Shown: piece by piece, positions 10,800-23,800 of the stretch
Numbering within the stretch: position 1 is the stretch's first letter
Layout of the letters: each line of letters starts with the position of its first letter
NCBI RefSeq assembly: GCF_052857255.1
Contig: NC_135498.1
Coordinates: 158,581,124-158,645,123 of the forward strand
Direction of reading: 5' to 3'
Length of the DNA: 64,000 nucleotides
Source: Amblyomma americanum
Lineage: Eukaryota > Arthropoda > Arachnida > Ixodida > Ixodidae
Position numbers and translations under genes: made by a program
The notes under the pieces: model-generated
The model's input: only the letters and a program-made list of their open reading frames with translations
What the model was told of the DNA's origin: nothing
Databases searched by the model: none

Positions 10800-12724
10800 C
10801 CAGTATGCCACACCAACCAGCTCAGACACAAGTCATTCTGCAGCAGTTACAAACTAGCCCAACAAGTCTTAAAGAATACTAAACATGTTTGCAGTCTTAT
10901 TCTTTCCCTCATTTTTCAACAGTCGCTTGATACAGGCTCCGTTCCACATGACTGGCGAATTGGGAAGGTGATTCCAGTTTTTAAGAAAGGTGACAGATCA
11001 TCCCCAGGTAATTACCGGCATATTTCGGTTACCAGTGTATGCTCAAAGATCATGGAATACGTCATTTACTCTAACGTTGCCACATTTCTAACATCGGTCA
11101 ACTTTTTTCATCCAAACCAACACGGATTCCAGAAAGACCACTCATGTGAAACCCAACAAGCTTTGTTCCTGCATGACATTCATTCCTATCTTGACCGCAA
11201 CATCCCAACTGATGCGCTATTTTTAGATTTCGAGAAAGGGCCTCATTCCCGCCTTCTACTTAAAGTGTCCCTGTTAAACATTCATCCTAGTGTCTTGAAC
11301 TGGATTCGAAGCTTTTTAACTGACCGCATGCAATTTGTTTCCGCTAATGGCTTCTCATCATCTTACTCACACGTTCTTTCAGGAGTACCCCAAGGCACAG
11401 TTCTTGGCACCTTGCTCTTTCTAATATACATTAACGATTTGCCTTCCACAGTAACATCTAGCATCCGCCTTTTCGCGGATGACTGCGTAATCTACCGCCC
11501 CATAACTAACGCCGAGGATGCTTACATCCTCCAAAACGACCTGGATAACATACAGCAGTGGTGCACTACGTGGCTAATGTCCCTAAATACTACAAAGACC
11601 GTGCAAATTTCTTTTCACCGCCGCCGAAATTATACTCCGCCTACTTATAAAATTAACGATACTGCCATTATTTCCGTACCCGCCGCGGTGGCTCAGTGGT
11701 TAGGGCGCTCGACTACTGATCCGGAGTTCCCGGGCTCGAACCCGACCGCGGCGGCTGCGTTTTTATGGAGGAAAAACGCTAAGGCGCCCGTGTGCTGTGC
11801 GATGTCAGTGCACGTTAAAGATCCGCAGGTGGTCCAAATTATTCCGGAGCCCTCCACTACGGCACCCCTTTCTTCCTTTCTTCTTTCACTCCCTCTCTTA
11901 CCCTTCCCTTGCGACGCGGTTCAGGTGTCCAACGTTATATGAGACAGATACTGCGGCATTTCCTTTCCCCAAAAACCAATTATTATATATATTATTTCCG
12001 CTGACTCTTTTAAGTATCTTGGTATTAACCTCGCTAGTGACTTATCATGGTCTTGCCACATTAACCACATAATAAACTCATCTAATCGAGCAACTGGGTA
12101 TATCCGGCGTAACCTGCGCATGACACCTTCTTCCTTAAAATTACTAGCTTATAAAACATTTGCGCGACCTAAACTTGAATACGCTTGCGCAATATTTGGT
12201 CCCCATCAGTCTAACCTTACCTCAGCCCTTGAATCTGTTCAGAATCGTGCCGCTCGCTTTATCCTTTCAAACTACTCGCGATACTCTAGCATATCCGCCT
12301 TGAAGATCCAACTAAAACTTCCTTCTCTCGCTTCCCGTCGCCGAATTTCACGTCTCTGCCTTTATCACAGGTTTTTCCATTGTTCACCCCGTGACAGCAA
12401 GCTCATTCTACCAGCACGTCGAACACCCCGCACAGGCCATACAAACAGCGTCATCGCGCATCGTGGCCGCACTACTACTTTTCAGAAATCATTTTTTGTT
12501 CACACAGTTCGCGACTGGAATGACCTTCCCTCCGACTTCGCACTAATCCCTGATCCAGCCCATTTCAAGACTGCCATCGAGGAAGCCATGTCATCGTCTT
12601 GATTCCCATGTAACATTCATTGTTAACCGCTGTTCTTCCGCCCACTCCTCATGTAATGTCCCGTCAGGGACCCTTGAGGTTCAAATAAAATAATAATAAA
12701 TAAATAAATAAATAAATAAAAAGA
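10800..12724 (+). mobile_element. LINE retrotransposon (Jockey/CR1-L2-like), 5'-truncated, split by a SINE
   Basis: From about 10880 the frame reads an RT upstream block (SLDTGSVPHDWRIGKVIPVFKKGD), then NYRHIS, HGFQKDHSCETQ, GVPQGTVLGTLLF and the catalytic FADDCVIY. It runs open to 11676, where a SINE interrupts. After the SINE the same frame resumes at 12000 (ADSFKYLGINLASD) and goes on through LKLLAYKTFARPKLEYAC to the stop at 12600-12602. The 3' end carries a (TAAA)n tail at about 12690-12724. The upstream endonuclease domain is absent. The lack of any other stop or frameshift suggests a fairly young insertion. Clade is judged from motif style only. Confidence 0.88.
11677..11990 (+). mobile_element. 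Full-length Ruka-type SINE inside the LINE, with 10-bp target duplication
   Basis: Head CCGCCGCGGTGGCTCAGTGG contains the pol III A-box region, and GGGCTCGAACCC is the B box. The body includes GTGCTGTGCGATGTCAGTGC and the pyrimidine-rich tail, ending near CCCCAAAAACCAATTATT. ATTATTTCCG occurs at 11667-11676 and again at 11991-12000: a perfect target-site duplication that places the element exactly inside the RT frame. Confidence 0.93.
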
Positions 12725-13155
12725 AGTTATCTTAACCGATGCATAGCGTTCCAAGCAGCACGCAACTCCAAGGACCTCCGCGAATGCACCATTTGAGTAG
12801 ACACAGTGCACGGCATAGAACGCGCCAATGTTGGTGGCGTTTTGAAAGGTGTCGCTACAGAAACCGCGAACGGCTTAGAAACCCAACCAAGCGTCCCCAT
12901 GTCACACTTCACCGCAGCGCACCTGCCCACTTCGCGCACACGTGCGCCTCTCCACGTGCCGCGCGAACTCGCGATGGTGACCACCAACCGATCATTGCGC
13001 TTTGTGCGGGGACTCCTCATCGCGGAAGACATTAACCATTGCGTTTGCGGCAGCAGCAAACTTTGGTGTCGATGAGTCCAGCGCGGACTCACCGCTCGGC
13101 TAATCATTGCGTTTGACGGCGCGGCAGAGACGAGATAGGACACACTCCAACTCAC
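12725..13155. other. Start of SHPK intron 1 (minus strand)
   Basis: Directly follows the SHPK exon donor on the minus strand. No coding signal; open frames here are extensions of GC-rich shadows. Confidence 0.5.
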
Positions 13156-13820
13156 AGGTCGGCGTTCCACTGTCCGGCCACGGTATCGAAGTATCCCCAC
13201 GAGGCAGCCGTCTGCGTGGACGTGACAGGCCTGTCCAGGCCGCACAGCATGGCCACCACCAAGTCCTGCACGGCGCCCGCCCGGTCGAAACGCTCCAGGT
13301 CGCGCGGCCGGTGCCGAAGCAGCCAGAAGAGCGTGGCGCAGCCGTGGCCCGAGCTGAGCCGCAGGTGCGACCGGGGCCTGGGGAGGGACTCGAGGAAGCC
13401 CTCGGAGCAGCGGCCGTCCTGCCAGGTGTACAGCGGGCTCACCACGTCCACGTCGAAGCGGCCGAACGCGTTGCGCTTCCAGCCGCTGTCCTGGCGCCAC
13501 AGCACCACGCCGTGCATCTGTCCCGAGACAGCGACGCGCGCCACGCGGGCCAGCTGTTCCTTGGGCAGCTGCGACAGGCAGAACTGCAGAGCGGTGCAGA
13601 TCTTGTGCGCGTCCTGCTCGCTGCCCAGGGAGCCCAGGTCGCTGGCGAGCGTCGCCTTGGTCTCGCGTGACAGCGATGACACCGCGGCACGCCGGCCGTC
13701 GGCCCCTTCCGAGACCAGGCAGGCCTTGACCGTGGTCGTGCCCAGGTCGACGCCCAGGACCAAGCCGCCCTTGCTACTGGTCGCCGACGAAGTCATGGTG
13801 ATGATCGCCGCCGCGCTCAC
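13156..13820 (-). CDS. SHPK: Sedoheptulokinase, first coding exon (partial gene)
   Basis: SHPK phosphorylates sedoheptulose to sedoheptulose-7-phosphate in the cytosol, feeding the non-oxidative pentose phosphate pathway. The exon encodes about 221 residues of the N-terminal FGGY-kinase domain. The phosphate-binding loop GVDLGTTTVKA is at about residues 23-33. Further on are SGQMHGVVLW, a TWQDGRC motif, GCATLFWLL and an AASWGYFDT block, all in the order expected for this subfamily rather than for xylulo- or glycerol kinases. The exon ends in a donor (CT|GTGAGT read on the minus strand, GT at 13155-13154), splitting a codon in phase 2. ATG at 13820 gives the longest frame; a second in-frame ATG at 13796 is equally possible. 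Family members are about 480 residues, so roughly half is missing. I found no further exon down to position 1, so intron 1 is probably longer than 13 kb. The plus-strand frame of over 380 codons across this exon is a GC-rich shadow. Confidence 0.93.
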
Positions 13821-14865
13821 ACTCGGCGATGTATCGACGGCTGCCCAGAGCTTCGCGGCTTACCACGAAGGCGCGCAGAGCACGCGGGAGCGTAGTTGCG
13901 CGCACGCCGAACACAAGCACACTCGGTCAGACTGCACGCACGCACGCGCACCGACTCAACGCTCGCGGTGTCGAACTTGCAGCACACACCGCCGGCGTCT
14001 GCCAGAGCGAACGGCGATCGCAGACAGTTCGTCTCGTTATCGCCGCCCGTCCGCTTTCGTTTTCGAGCCCTCTCTTCCAGCTACTCGACCGCCTCGGAGT
14101 GCGAGAGGAGGGTTCGACGAAGAGAGGAAGCACACCGCCGTCAAAGCAGCCGTGCGGCTGCCGAATGGTCCGGCCGCGGACTCGTCGCGCCCTCGCCAGC
14201 GTACTCGGAAGATTACCAACAGCTCTCAGTGCGCCCACTTGCTCTTACAAGACGGCTGCTCAACGTTTGTCGCCAGGGGTACCGTAGCGCTGCAGACAGT
14301 AGTGAGACAGATAATTTTAATATCACTAGTATTGCCAAAGTTGCTCATACTTTATTGTTAAAATGGCTTGTAAATATTTTTGTACTTTTTGTTTAATTTA
14401 TTTGCAAACTTATTAATTACTTTTTAGTATTTAGCGATGCTAGCGTCACTTTGATAGCAGCGGTTAGCTTGATTTTCTTGCTGCTGTTATGCAGAGTAAG
14501 AGTGAGACTACAACATTTTTCAGAAAACTGCCGGCCCGTCGCAGCCACGTGATTGGTCCGTTCCGGGGGCTCGACTCCTGGCCGATCATCAACTGATCGT
14601 GTGTTGTCCCGTCGCCGTCGCTCGTTTGTGCGGTGGTGGTCCGGCGCTCGCGTGAGTAGCAGCGGCCTGCAAGCAGTGCGTGCGTGTTGAGCCGCCGGTC
14701 GGAGAGTCCCAGAGCGGTACGTGCTTTCCGGAATGAAATACGTTCAGTGACCGCGCCGGAAACGAAGTACTGCAGTGGTGGAAAAGCATTTTCCGTTGAC
14801 ACGAGCGGCATTTTTTTTGTTGCTTTGTGTATCGCAGGTGTTTGGTGCGGCGACGACGGGAAAGG
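13821..14865. promoter_or_regulatory. Divergent promoter interval between SHPK and SLC25A1
   Basis: The start codons of the two divergent genes are 1,045 bp apart. Both flanks are GC- and CpG-rich, as in a broad TATA-less promoter. They are separated by an AT-rich block at about 14290-14460 that looks like an insertion or spacer. On the citrate-carrier side, an E-box CACGTG (14546-14551) directly abuts ATTGG, an inverted CCAAT box (14552-14556). An ETS-like CCGGAA lies near 14756. The 5' UTR of SLC25A1 probably begins between about 14600 and 14700. Start sites and bidirectional activity are inferred, not visible. Confidence 0.55.
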
Positions 14866-17800
14866 ATGGACAAGGACGGACCCAAATTTCGCAGCCCGTT
14901 TGGGAGGCCGGGCATGGCCACGAGCGGTGCCGCCCTGGCCGCGTCGTCATTTCTTCCCTCACAGAAGACTACGAAAGGAATCGTAGCAGGTGGGTGCGCG
15001 GTGCGGAGAGCGAAAGACTGTTCGGGCTCGTCCAGCGCATAACCGTAGCGAGACATTTCCCTTAACTAGCTCGACGCAGCGAACACTGCCGTTCGTCTCA
15101 ATTTTCAACGCCTTTGCGTACAGTAACTGCGGAACGTTCTTGGCACTTGGCTCGCGTGCATCGAGGAGAGTCATTTTTTCGCTGTGTCTTGACCGTCCGT
15201 AATGACAACCTCCAATAAGCTTCGTAGGAGCGCATAAAGATGCAAGGCATTCCTGTGGTCGCGCGAGCTGCCGTGCGGGTTCACTGTTCTGACTTTCGCT
15301 TTATCACTTCCCGCCGTCTGGAAGCCATCGTGTTTTCGTTCAGCCTAGTATCTGTCGCAAGTCATCGTGGTTTATCTCTTGTCTGAACGCTCCGTGCCGT
15401 GCGATTGTGTAATCACGCCGGTCCGCGGTCGCGCGACGCCCGAAATCGCGCGCGAATGACGATGAATTTCTGGACCTCTGGGCCTGCTGCACCGTCGACG
15501 TGAGGATTATTTCTGGGAGTTTGTACTCAGTAACTTGGCGGAAGGACTCCCGCATAATTACTAACTGAACACGTAAAAATAGCGGCATGCTACCGCCGTC
15601 TTGCTCTGCTGGCAATGTGCGCAGCGTGACATATCTGCCGTTTAATTATTGTTTCTTAACAAGCCAGGACCCAGCGCTCGCCGACCGTCCTTCGCACTTG
15701 CGGCGGCTCCTTGAACCGAGGACATTTTTCGGAGTGGATTTCCTTGCGAGCATTCACGTCACCGCGTTTTATTTACTTTTTCCTTATTCCCCTCTCTTCT
15801 ACTCCCCTCGTTTCTTATTTCATCCCCGCATATCCGTTTGGGTTGACTTAAGCATTCTCCTATCACCACCACCTTGAGCCCGGCTCAGGCTTCCTTGGCC
15901 GTTGGCGAATACCGACCTGTGCAGCACTGAAGGGTTTATCGCTGCAGTGCCTCGATTTCTTGATCAATAATCGACGAATTGCGTAAGGTGTGTGTTTTCC
16001 TTCGCGCACGTCACGACGTCGCCTCTTTGTGCTTTTGACGTCACTGCCTTGACGGAAGTCGCGACACCTTTGCGTACGCCGGCGCGCAGGGCCGGAGGGC
16101 CCCGATCAGCCTATGTCCGCGCGTGGAGTTCGGCATGAGCTTGGAGCCGCCATTGTACGCATGGCGCCCGGGAACCTAGAAGCTGGCAGCAACCAAAGAA
16201 CTAAATAAAAACACATGAGCCGGTGACTCGAGCGGCTTTGACAAGTTGCATGAACTAGAGCAGCTGCGGTCAGGTGCTTTTAAATCTCAGTTCTTTTTGG
16301 TGATGATGTTTATGTCGATCAGGCAGAGCTGCCATTCGAAATTTGTCTCACTGAAAAACAACTCAGCTCAGTGTTTCCCCTTGCCTAGCAGTGATATGTG
16401 AAAGACATTACTGTGAAGAAAAAGTGAAAAAAAGTGGTGCTAGCAGCCAGAGGTTTAGGTTTATTGATAAGCCAGACTTTTTGACATGAGTGGGAGAGCA
16501 GTGCTGTGGTGTGCGCATGTTTCGCAGACGCACATGCATAGGTCTGTTTGATTTTGCAGAAGTAGTTCGGTAAAGCTCATTGGTGGTTCTGCGATTGTGC
16601 AGCACCATTTCAGGTAGTTCAAATGGAGCTTCGCTCAAGCAGTCTGCAGCTGCTTGCAAAATAAATGAGCGAGTGCTCGCCTGGTTTGGTGGCCACCGAA
16701 AGCACAAACTGCATGGAGGAATTTCGCATGGCAGATTGTGGCGAAATGTTTTCATCCACTAGCCCCAGGAAATCCTTTTTCTGAACAGAGTCATTGCATG
16801 TGTTATATGTGCACAATTTACAAATTTGCACTGAGCCTCTAGGACTCAGTTGATCAGGTTAACAATTCTGCTGCCACAAACAGCTGTCCACCTCCTTTTT
16901 TCCAAAAAGAACTGTCACTGTTCACGTAGGAAGGCAGTCACCCATTGTAGTGGTGGCGGTGCCTACTGAGCCAAAGGCACCCTTAAGTGTTGTGCGATAT
17001 CTGTAAGATCCCCAGGTGGTCGAAACTATTCCGGAGCCCTCCAATACAGCACCTCTTCTGCTTTCTCTTCCTCCCTTCCCTTACATTAAGATGTCCACCC
17101 AGAAGCGAGGCTGTTACGGGGCCTTTAATTTCCTCAAAACCAATTTTCTAAGAAGGCAGCCATATCTTCAATGACCTGCACATGGTCATCACCAGCTTTT
17201 TGTTCTTTGACACTTCCACTGTGGTTAGTGCATGTGAAGGATATGTGTGTGTGGCTCTAGAAAAACTGCTGCACCTTATGAACCAGTGGAGCAAGTGCAG
17301 ACAAATTGAACAGACCAGTTGTTTTAGCAATGGGTATGCACTGCAAAACCACTCCAGTGCCGTTCGCATAATATTGCAGCTTAAAATGAAAAGCTTTTGG
17401 AGCAACAAACAGGCAGATCACTTTCTGAATAACCAGAGGTGACGGTGGCAATGGGCAAAGCTGAAGCAGTCCAAGTAATTAATATACTTAAGCATTGCTC
17501 TAAGTTTGGCCTGCATGGCATACACAGGTGGCATCACGGGTGGCATTGAGATCTGCATCACCTTCCCAACTGAGTATGTCAAGACCCAGCTGCAGCTGGA
17601 TGAGCGGTCAGCCAAGCCGCGGTACAATGGAATTGCGGACGTGGTGCGCCAGACGGTACGCTCACATGGTGTCCAGGGACTCTACCGGGGGCTCAGTGTG
17701 CTCGTCTACGGATCTGTGCCAAAGTCAGCTGTCAGGTCAGTACTAGGGCGAGAGGAGTTGTGCATTTGTTGCTAGCAGCGCAGTAAAGTCAATGTACCCC

Positions 17801-20800
17801 CTTTGTCCAAAGTTTAGAGGCCAGGGTGTTTGGTTCTGAGCCGCACCTTGTAGCCTTCAATGCATCCTTAGTGATTAAAGTCTCCTGAAGGTAAGAAGGC
17901 TTTTGGTCCTGCCTTCTCCAGCGCACGGCTGCACGGCTTAGGAGCAAACCTACTGGGCTGTAAACTTTTGACAGAGCCTGCACCTCATTACCTAGGGGAG
18001 TTTTAAGTGTGAAATGTGAAATGCTTGGAGGTCAGTAGCCTGTGCCATCTGGTGCTACACAAAGGAACTCAATTGATTGTGTGCTGTATTTCTGTTGTAC
18101 CTATTGCCTTAGCATTCATCTGCATGTCTGCTATTCAGTGCATCAGTTCTTGTGCTGCAGGGCATGGAATTGGTTTAAATGCAGCTGTTGAAGGCTTCTG
18201 GGCACAGATAAATTTTTGTTTTAATTTTAGCACAAAATTCATGCCGAGTTTCATAGATGTTGTCCTTTACTGGAGTTGAGTGCTGATGTTTCATGCACGG
18301 ATCAGATTAATATCGGGGAAATGTTGCAGGATGCTACTTTCACCAAGTCAACTTCACGATGAGACATGAACCACAAAAGCATTACTACAGTGTGCTTTTG
18401 CAAAGTGCATTGATGGAGTGATGTTACCTATAATCATGGGCTTCCAGATCTCTGAAGATGATCGTGTTATACATAAACCAGTGACCATCATTCTGCTATA
18501 ACAAAGCAGGAGCTCGTCAGCGCTGTCATATGACTTTTAAGAGAGAAATGACTTGTCGAGCAGCACAAAAGTGGAATTGAAACTAAGAACATAACCCTCT
18601 TTACATTGCCGCTGGCTTCTGCAAATAGTAGCGATATAGCACTTGGTAAATTTCATTTTGTAACAGTCATTGGGTGTCGCCAAAGGGCAGAACCTTGAAA
18701 ATTTTAAGTCTCAAAGAAGGCGGTTTTCTGGAGAACTTAGGCCAGCGTGAATGTTAGCAGAAACCGATTTTAAAGAAGGGGATAAAAAAGGTAAAAAATG
18801 GTTTACGAGCCCCACTTTTCCTGGACCTCGAGAAAGGAGATTGGCTGAGACGTACCTCTAAAGGCGATGCTAGCCAACGTCTCTGCTAATGTACGAGCGT
18901 GAGCTGAAGCAGTAACGCACATCATAAGCAAATGCTTTCAACACTGACAGAGGCTTCCACTGCTACTGCAGCTTATCGCCAGGAGCACGATCAGCTCTGC
19001 AAGCAGTGAGAGGAGGAACTGCTTTGCAAACTACAAAACACGACACAGCATGCATGCTTTCCTGCAGTAGAGTAGTTTAGGTATGGCGTGGATTATCCTG
19101 CAAATTTTTTGTCCATAGAGGATTGATGGCTGCCTGAAGTTGGCTTTGCCTCATTGTATTTATGAATGGTAATATTATGAGTACCCCTGTACATCACTCT
19201 TTAATCTTAGCTAGTATTTCTCAGCAATGAAATTTTATTTCTGCTCCAATCTTATTTCTTCTGAACTTTTTTATTGCCTCCAGCACTAGTCCCACCTTGT
19301 TGTCATTCATGATGGCAGTAGCAGCCATTAATTGATTCCAGCAGACTGCATAAATGGAAAGGAATCAGAAGAAAAGAGCAGTACCTAAATACCAGCTGAG
19401 GTTTCTTTACTTTAGCTTTCCAACCTATTGCTGTCATGCGCTTTGCAGATTTGGTGCGTTTGAGGCCCTCAAGAAACGTAGCGTCGACTCTCGGGGCAAC
19501 CTGTCGCCGCACATGCGGTTGCTGTGCGGTCTGGGTGCAGGCGTTTCAGAGGCCATCTTGGCCGTGACCCCCATGGAGACCGTCAAGGTCAAGTTCATCA
19601 ACGACCAGGCCTCCCCTAACCCCAAGTACAAGGGGTTCTTCCATGGCGTACGTGAGATCGTCCGAACCGAGGGTGAGGCTTCCTTTCGTGCCTCTACATA
19701 CTGTGGTGGCTCAATAGCTGCGGCTTTCGGGTGCTATTCCCAGGATTGCTGGTTCGATCCCGGCCACGGCGGCCATATTCTGATGGAGGCGAAATTCAAA
19801 ACCAAGCATGCGCTGCGCAAGAACCCCAGGTGGTCTAAATTAATGTAGAGCCCACCGCTACGGTGTCCTGCATAGCCCATGTGTCACTCAGTTAGGGACA
19901 CTAAACCGCACATGTACCGTCTTTTTCGCCGCCTCCACTCGTAACAACCCACCCCCACCCCTTCCCTTGTGACCATTGAATTTGGCTATCTATTGTACAG
20001 GACATGATTCCTGGGTCCTTGTGGGTACAAATAATAGTTTCTCAACCTTTTTGGCCTTGAGAACTGACAACAGCTTCTGAAAGCTGAAACCCAAGGTTTC
20101 TTCGAAGTCCCACTGCTCTAAGTGCTGCTGCATTTAGACAATGAAGTTGTAGATTTGAGGTACCCGTGTGTTCTTTGCAGGCATCAAGGGCACGTATCAA
20201 GGTCTGACAGCCACCATCATGAAGCAGGGCAGCAACCAGGCCATCCGGTTCTTTGTCATGGAGACACTCAAGGATTGGTACCGGGGTGGGGATCCTAACA
20301 AACACGTCAACAAGCTGGTAGTCGGCATGTTTGGGGCCGTTGCAGGGGCCGCTTCTGTGTTTGGGAACACGCCCATCGACGTCGTCAAGACACGCATGCA
20401 GGCAAGTCCCTAGTCCTTCCAAAGACCTTCGCCACCTCCTTGTCATTCTCCCTTTTCCCCATTTCTCTACAGCGGAGTTGCAGGCTGGGGCATTATGCTG
20501 TGGTAAATAACTCCTCCAGAGGAGTATTCAGAGAGGAGTAAAGAGGAAAAACTCCGCTTTCTCTCTGGCTCGACTGACATGTTTAGTGCTCCACGTGTAA
20601 CTGTGTAGTCGTGCCTCTAACTGATGCATCCTGCCAATATGTCTGTCTTGGGCTGCAGCCTTTTCATGAGAAATGTCTTTAACGTGCATGCCTTAACTCT
20701 GCGAGTCATTTTAACACCGCTTTCAAGTTAGGAGCTTTGGCAGGTACCGTCATGATACTCGTGATTCTGTGATATGGGTAATGTTGGAATTTAGTGCTTT

Positions 20801-23800
20801 GGTCATTCATGACCGTAGGCTCAGTGTAAGTTTGATGTTTCGGAATGGGCGAATCAGGCGTGGCAGCTGTAGCGAGGCAAAATTTTAAGCTGTTTCACGT
20901 TATGTCGTGGTGCGGTTGTTTGTGAAGTGCGGGATTTTTCTGGACGGTGACATGCTCTGGGACTGAAGCAGCAATGACAACGGCAGCACTAGTGAGGACA
21001 GTGCCGCAAGTGCGAACGAGTAGTCCAATGACTAGTACATTTTCGTTGAATGTGCCCTCAGGCATGCCGTTCTTTTTCTTTCTTTTTTTTATGCTGGCAT
21101 GCGATGTTCAACTTACATTCGAGTCGACTTACAATTGTGTAAATAAGGCACTGTAGCAACGGCTTGTTGGTGCACCACAGAGACACATCATGCGTTTTCT
21201 TCTAGAAAGCAGAGTGCTGCACAACTTTTGGTGACTTGTGGCTCAGTTGTGTATGTGGTTTAACTTATTTCTTATTGGGCACAGACAGTGTTGAATGTTT
21301 AATGCCATCCTTAATACTGCGCCAGCGAAGTGCAAGAAGACCACTGGCAGTGGAGCACGCGGGCACGTTTGCTCGGACTATTTGATTTACTGGATGCGCT
21401 TGATTAGCGCCCCCTTTTGACGACCAACTAACCTTTCTTTCAACATGAACCGACTAGCCCAAACTAGAGTTTTACTTGACCATATTTCTCCTACAATGGG
21501 CCCTTTCCTCTTTCGAAGCTTCCGCACCGAACCTGCCATTACGTGTCTCAACCTGATTGCCGTCTCAACGTGCCAGTCTCGAGTGGTCTCCTACTGCTTG
21601 AAACGGAAAATAGTTCCTTTGGAGGTTCAGTCATTATTCGGTGTTCTGCAGCCATCTTGGGGGCACGTCAGGCGCGTCTGCAAGATACTCAAGTCTGAGT
21701 TGGCGTCAGTCCTGTCTTTTGTGTGCCTTCTGTGTCCCCGTTTCTTGCGCCATTACCAGTTTTTCTTTCAACCCTCTGTGGGTGCCTACTCGTGGCTTAT
21801 CTTAAACAGAGGAAAAGCATGTATTTTGGACAATGGTGGTCATGAAAAACGAGCAACTTCGATATCTGGATATCCTGCGATTTTCATCCCGTTGCTAACC
21901 TTGAAAAATTTGTCTCGCTGGCACAAATTGCTTATCTACTGAAAATGTCTTCATAGTGTACGCAGTCTTGAAAGATATTCTTGAAAAACTCACCCATTGG
22001 ATCTTGTATGCATTTGTCAGTCGAGGTAGCATTGGGAAATGAGTATGTTATAAGGAAAAATACACGCTGAATTTTTTTTTGTGGCTTTCTTCATGGCCGT
22101 CACAGCATGCGTGATTATTTAATGCTTGATGCACATTTGTTTAGTTCATATCGGCGGCCATCGCATAAAGCAGTGTGGTCAAGCTCGAAGCATCCATGTT
22201 TCTGCATGGCTGGTTGGTAGGACAGAGGCCTTTTGCATTGAGTTTTTATTCACAATTTGTCACCGTCGTTCCTCGCAGGGCCTGGAGGCACACAAGTACA
22301 AGAACACATTCGACTGCATGCTGCAGATTGCCCGGCATGAAGGATTCCCAGCGTGAGTGGCCTTTGGCCTTTGTTGTTTTTGCAGCGACAGCTGTTAAGG
22401 GCACTCTGCCCAGTTCTGCAATGTCTGCGGCGTTGACGGTGTAAAACAGATTGCAAAGAGGAAAGGGGAGAAGCAGCTGCAGCATGCCGCGCTGATTGCT
22501 CTGAACAAAGTGACAGCATACTTGGGTTATGTGCGCATGCGACTACCACAGTGTGCGTGAGATTATTATACACTGATGCACATGCATGTATACTATTATA
22601 ATGTATTTTCAAGGTATTATATTCAGAGGGAATATCACATCCAGCACCACACGCAGCTGTGACGGAATCTCTCGTTATGCTTTGGTAACCATGCTTCAAT
22701 TATTTCGTGTCCTTCTGGATGTGTATTTGGTGCGGCTATGCTAGTCTCCATTCCTTGAATGGTAGCCTGGTCGAGAAGGCAACACTGCTTTGTCATTTTT
22801 GCACAAGTGGACACTCAAGTTTCAGCCTCAACTAGTGTTTTATGGCTCTGCGGGCAGTGCTGCTTGAAGAATAGTTCGGACTGTGTTGCTCTGTTTTTAG
22901 CACTGTGAAATAAATGTCATGGAATTGGCCTGCTTCAGCTAGCACCCCTGTGACCATGCATCTGATCCGAAATTGTTTTAGATGTGCAGCAGTAGCAGAT
23001 GCCAATGCAGAGTAACAAATGTAAGGCATGTGTGTTCTCTGAAGGCCGCGCGCAAGAGTCAATACTGGGCCCTACTTTTTGTTGCATACTAGTGACTATC
23101 TTTACTGTGTTGTGCTATGCTGTGTGGCATTGGGTTAAATTAAGCTCATCTGCAATTGGCTGACCCAGTGGTTATGGTAGGTGTGCAGTCGCCGACTCAT
23201 TTTTCGAACTTCATGAAGTCCAAAAATGGTCCAAAATAGTACAGTTAGTTTGCTAAGAGAAACCAGTTTGAAAAGTCATGAATTTCATCACTTTCGATGT
23301 TTCGCTTGCATGCGACCGTATTAAGTAGCTTCTATGTATTTGAGCCAGGATCGCAGTTTCTCTGTGTTCACACTACACCTCGCATCATCAATACTGAAAT
23401 GTACACCACGATGGGAGGCACAATGTGAGGTGCGAGCTATGCCACGAACCTGTTCTGCACTTGTTTGCTGCAACGCGTGCCTCTCGCCGTGCACTGCATG
23501 AGGCAAAGACGGGAGTCTGTGTTTCCATGGGAAACTACTGTAGTCAAGACCGGGAGAGGGAACTCGGCCTTCTCCCGTCATCCTTGCACTGAGAGCAGCA
23601 TCGTCCGAGATGCAGCAGGTTCCGCCTTGGCTTGTTATTAGTGTGATTGTACCTGACTCTCACGATCTTGATTGGAACGAAGAATATGTCGTTAGTTCGT
23701 GTGGCAACAGTGAGTTACAGAAATGCCAAGCCTATCCAAGCCAATCCATCCGACTAAATCTTTTTGAACCTGAGATGGCACCTTGCAGAGAGGAAAGAAA

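Noticed and set aside
12727..13500. Minus-strand frame overlapping SHPK in another phase
   Set aside because: Arg/Pro/Ala-rich shadow in the wrong frame, running past the exon's splice donor.
13216..14361. Long plus-strand open frame (381 codons) over the SHPK exon
   Set aside because: It is the antisense shadow of a GC-rich exon whose minus-strand frame has clear FGGY-kinase motifs and a proper splice donor.
20036..20160. hAT-like TTCTCAACCTTTTTGGCC word before SLC25A1 exon 4
   Set aside because: Only one terminus-like word is visible; no matching second end or target duplication.
21445..21942. 165-codon plus-strand frame in SLC25A1 intron 4
   Set aside because: Lies inside an intron of a confirmed gene, has no recognisable domain and no splice or conservation signal.
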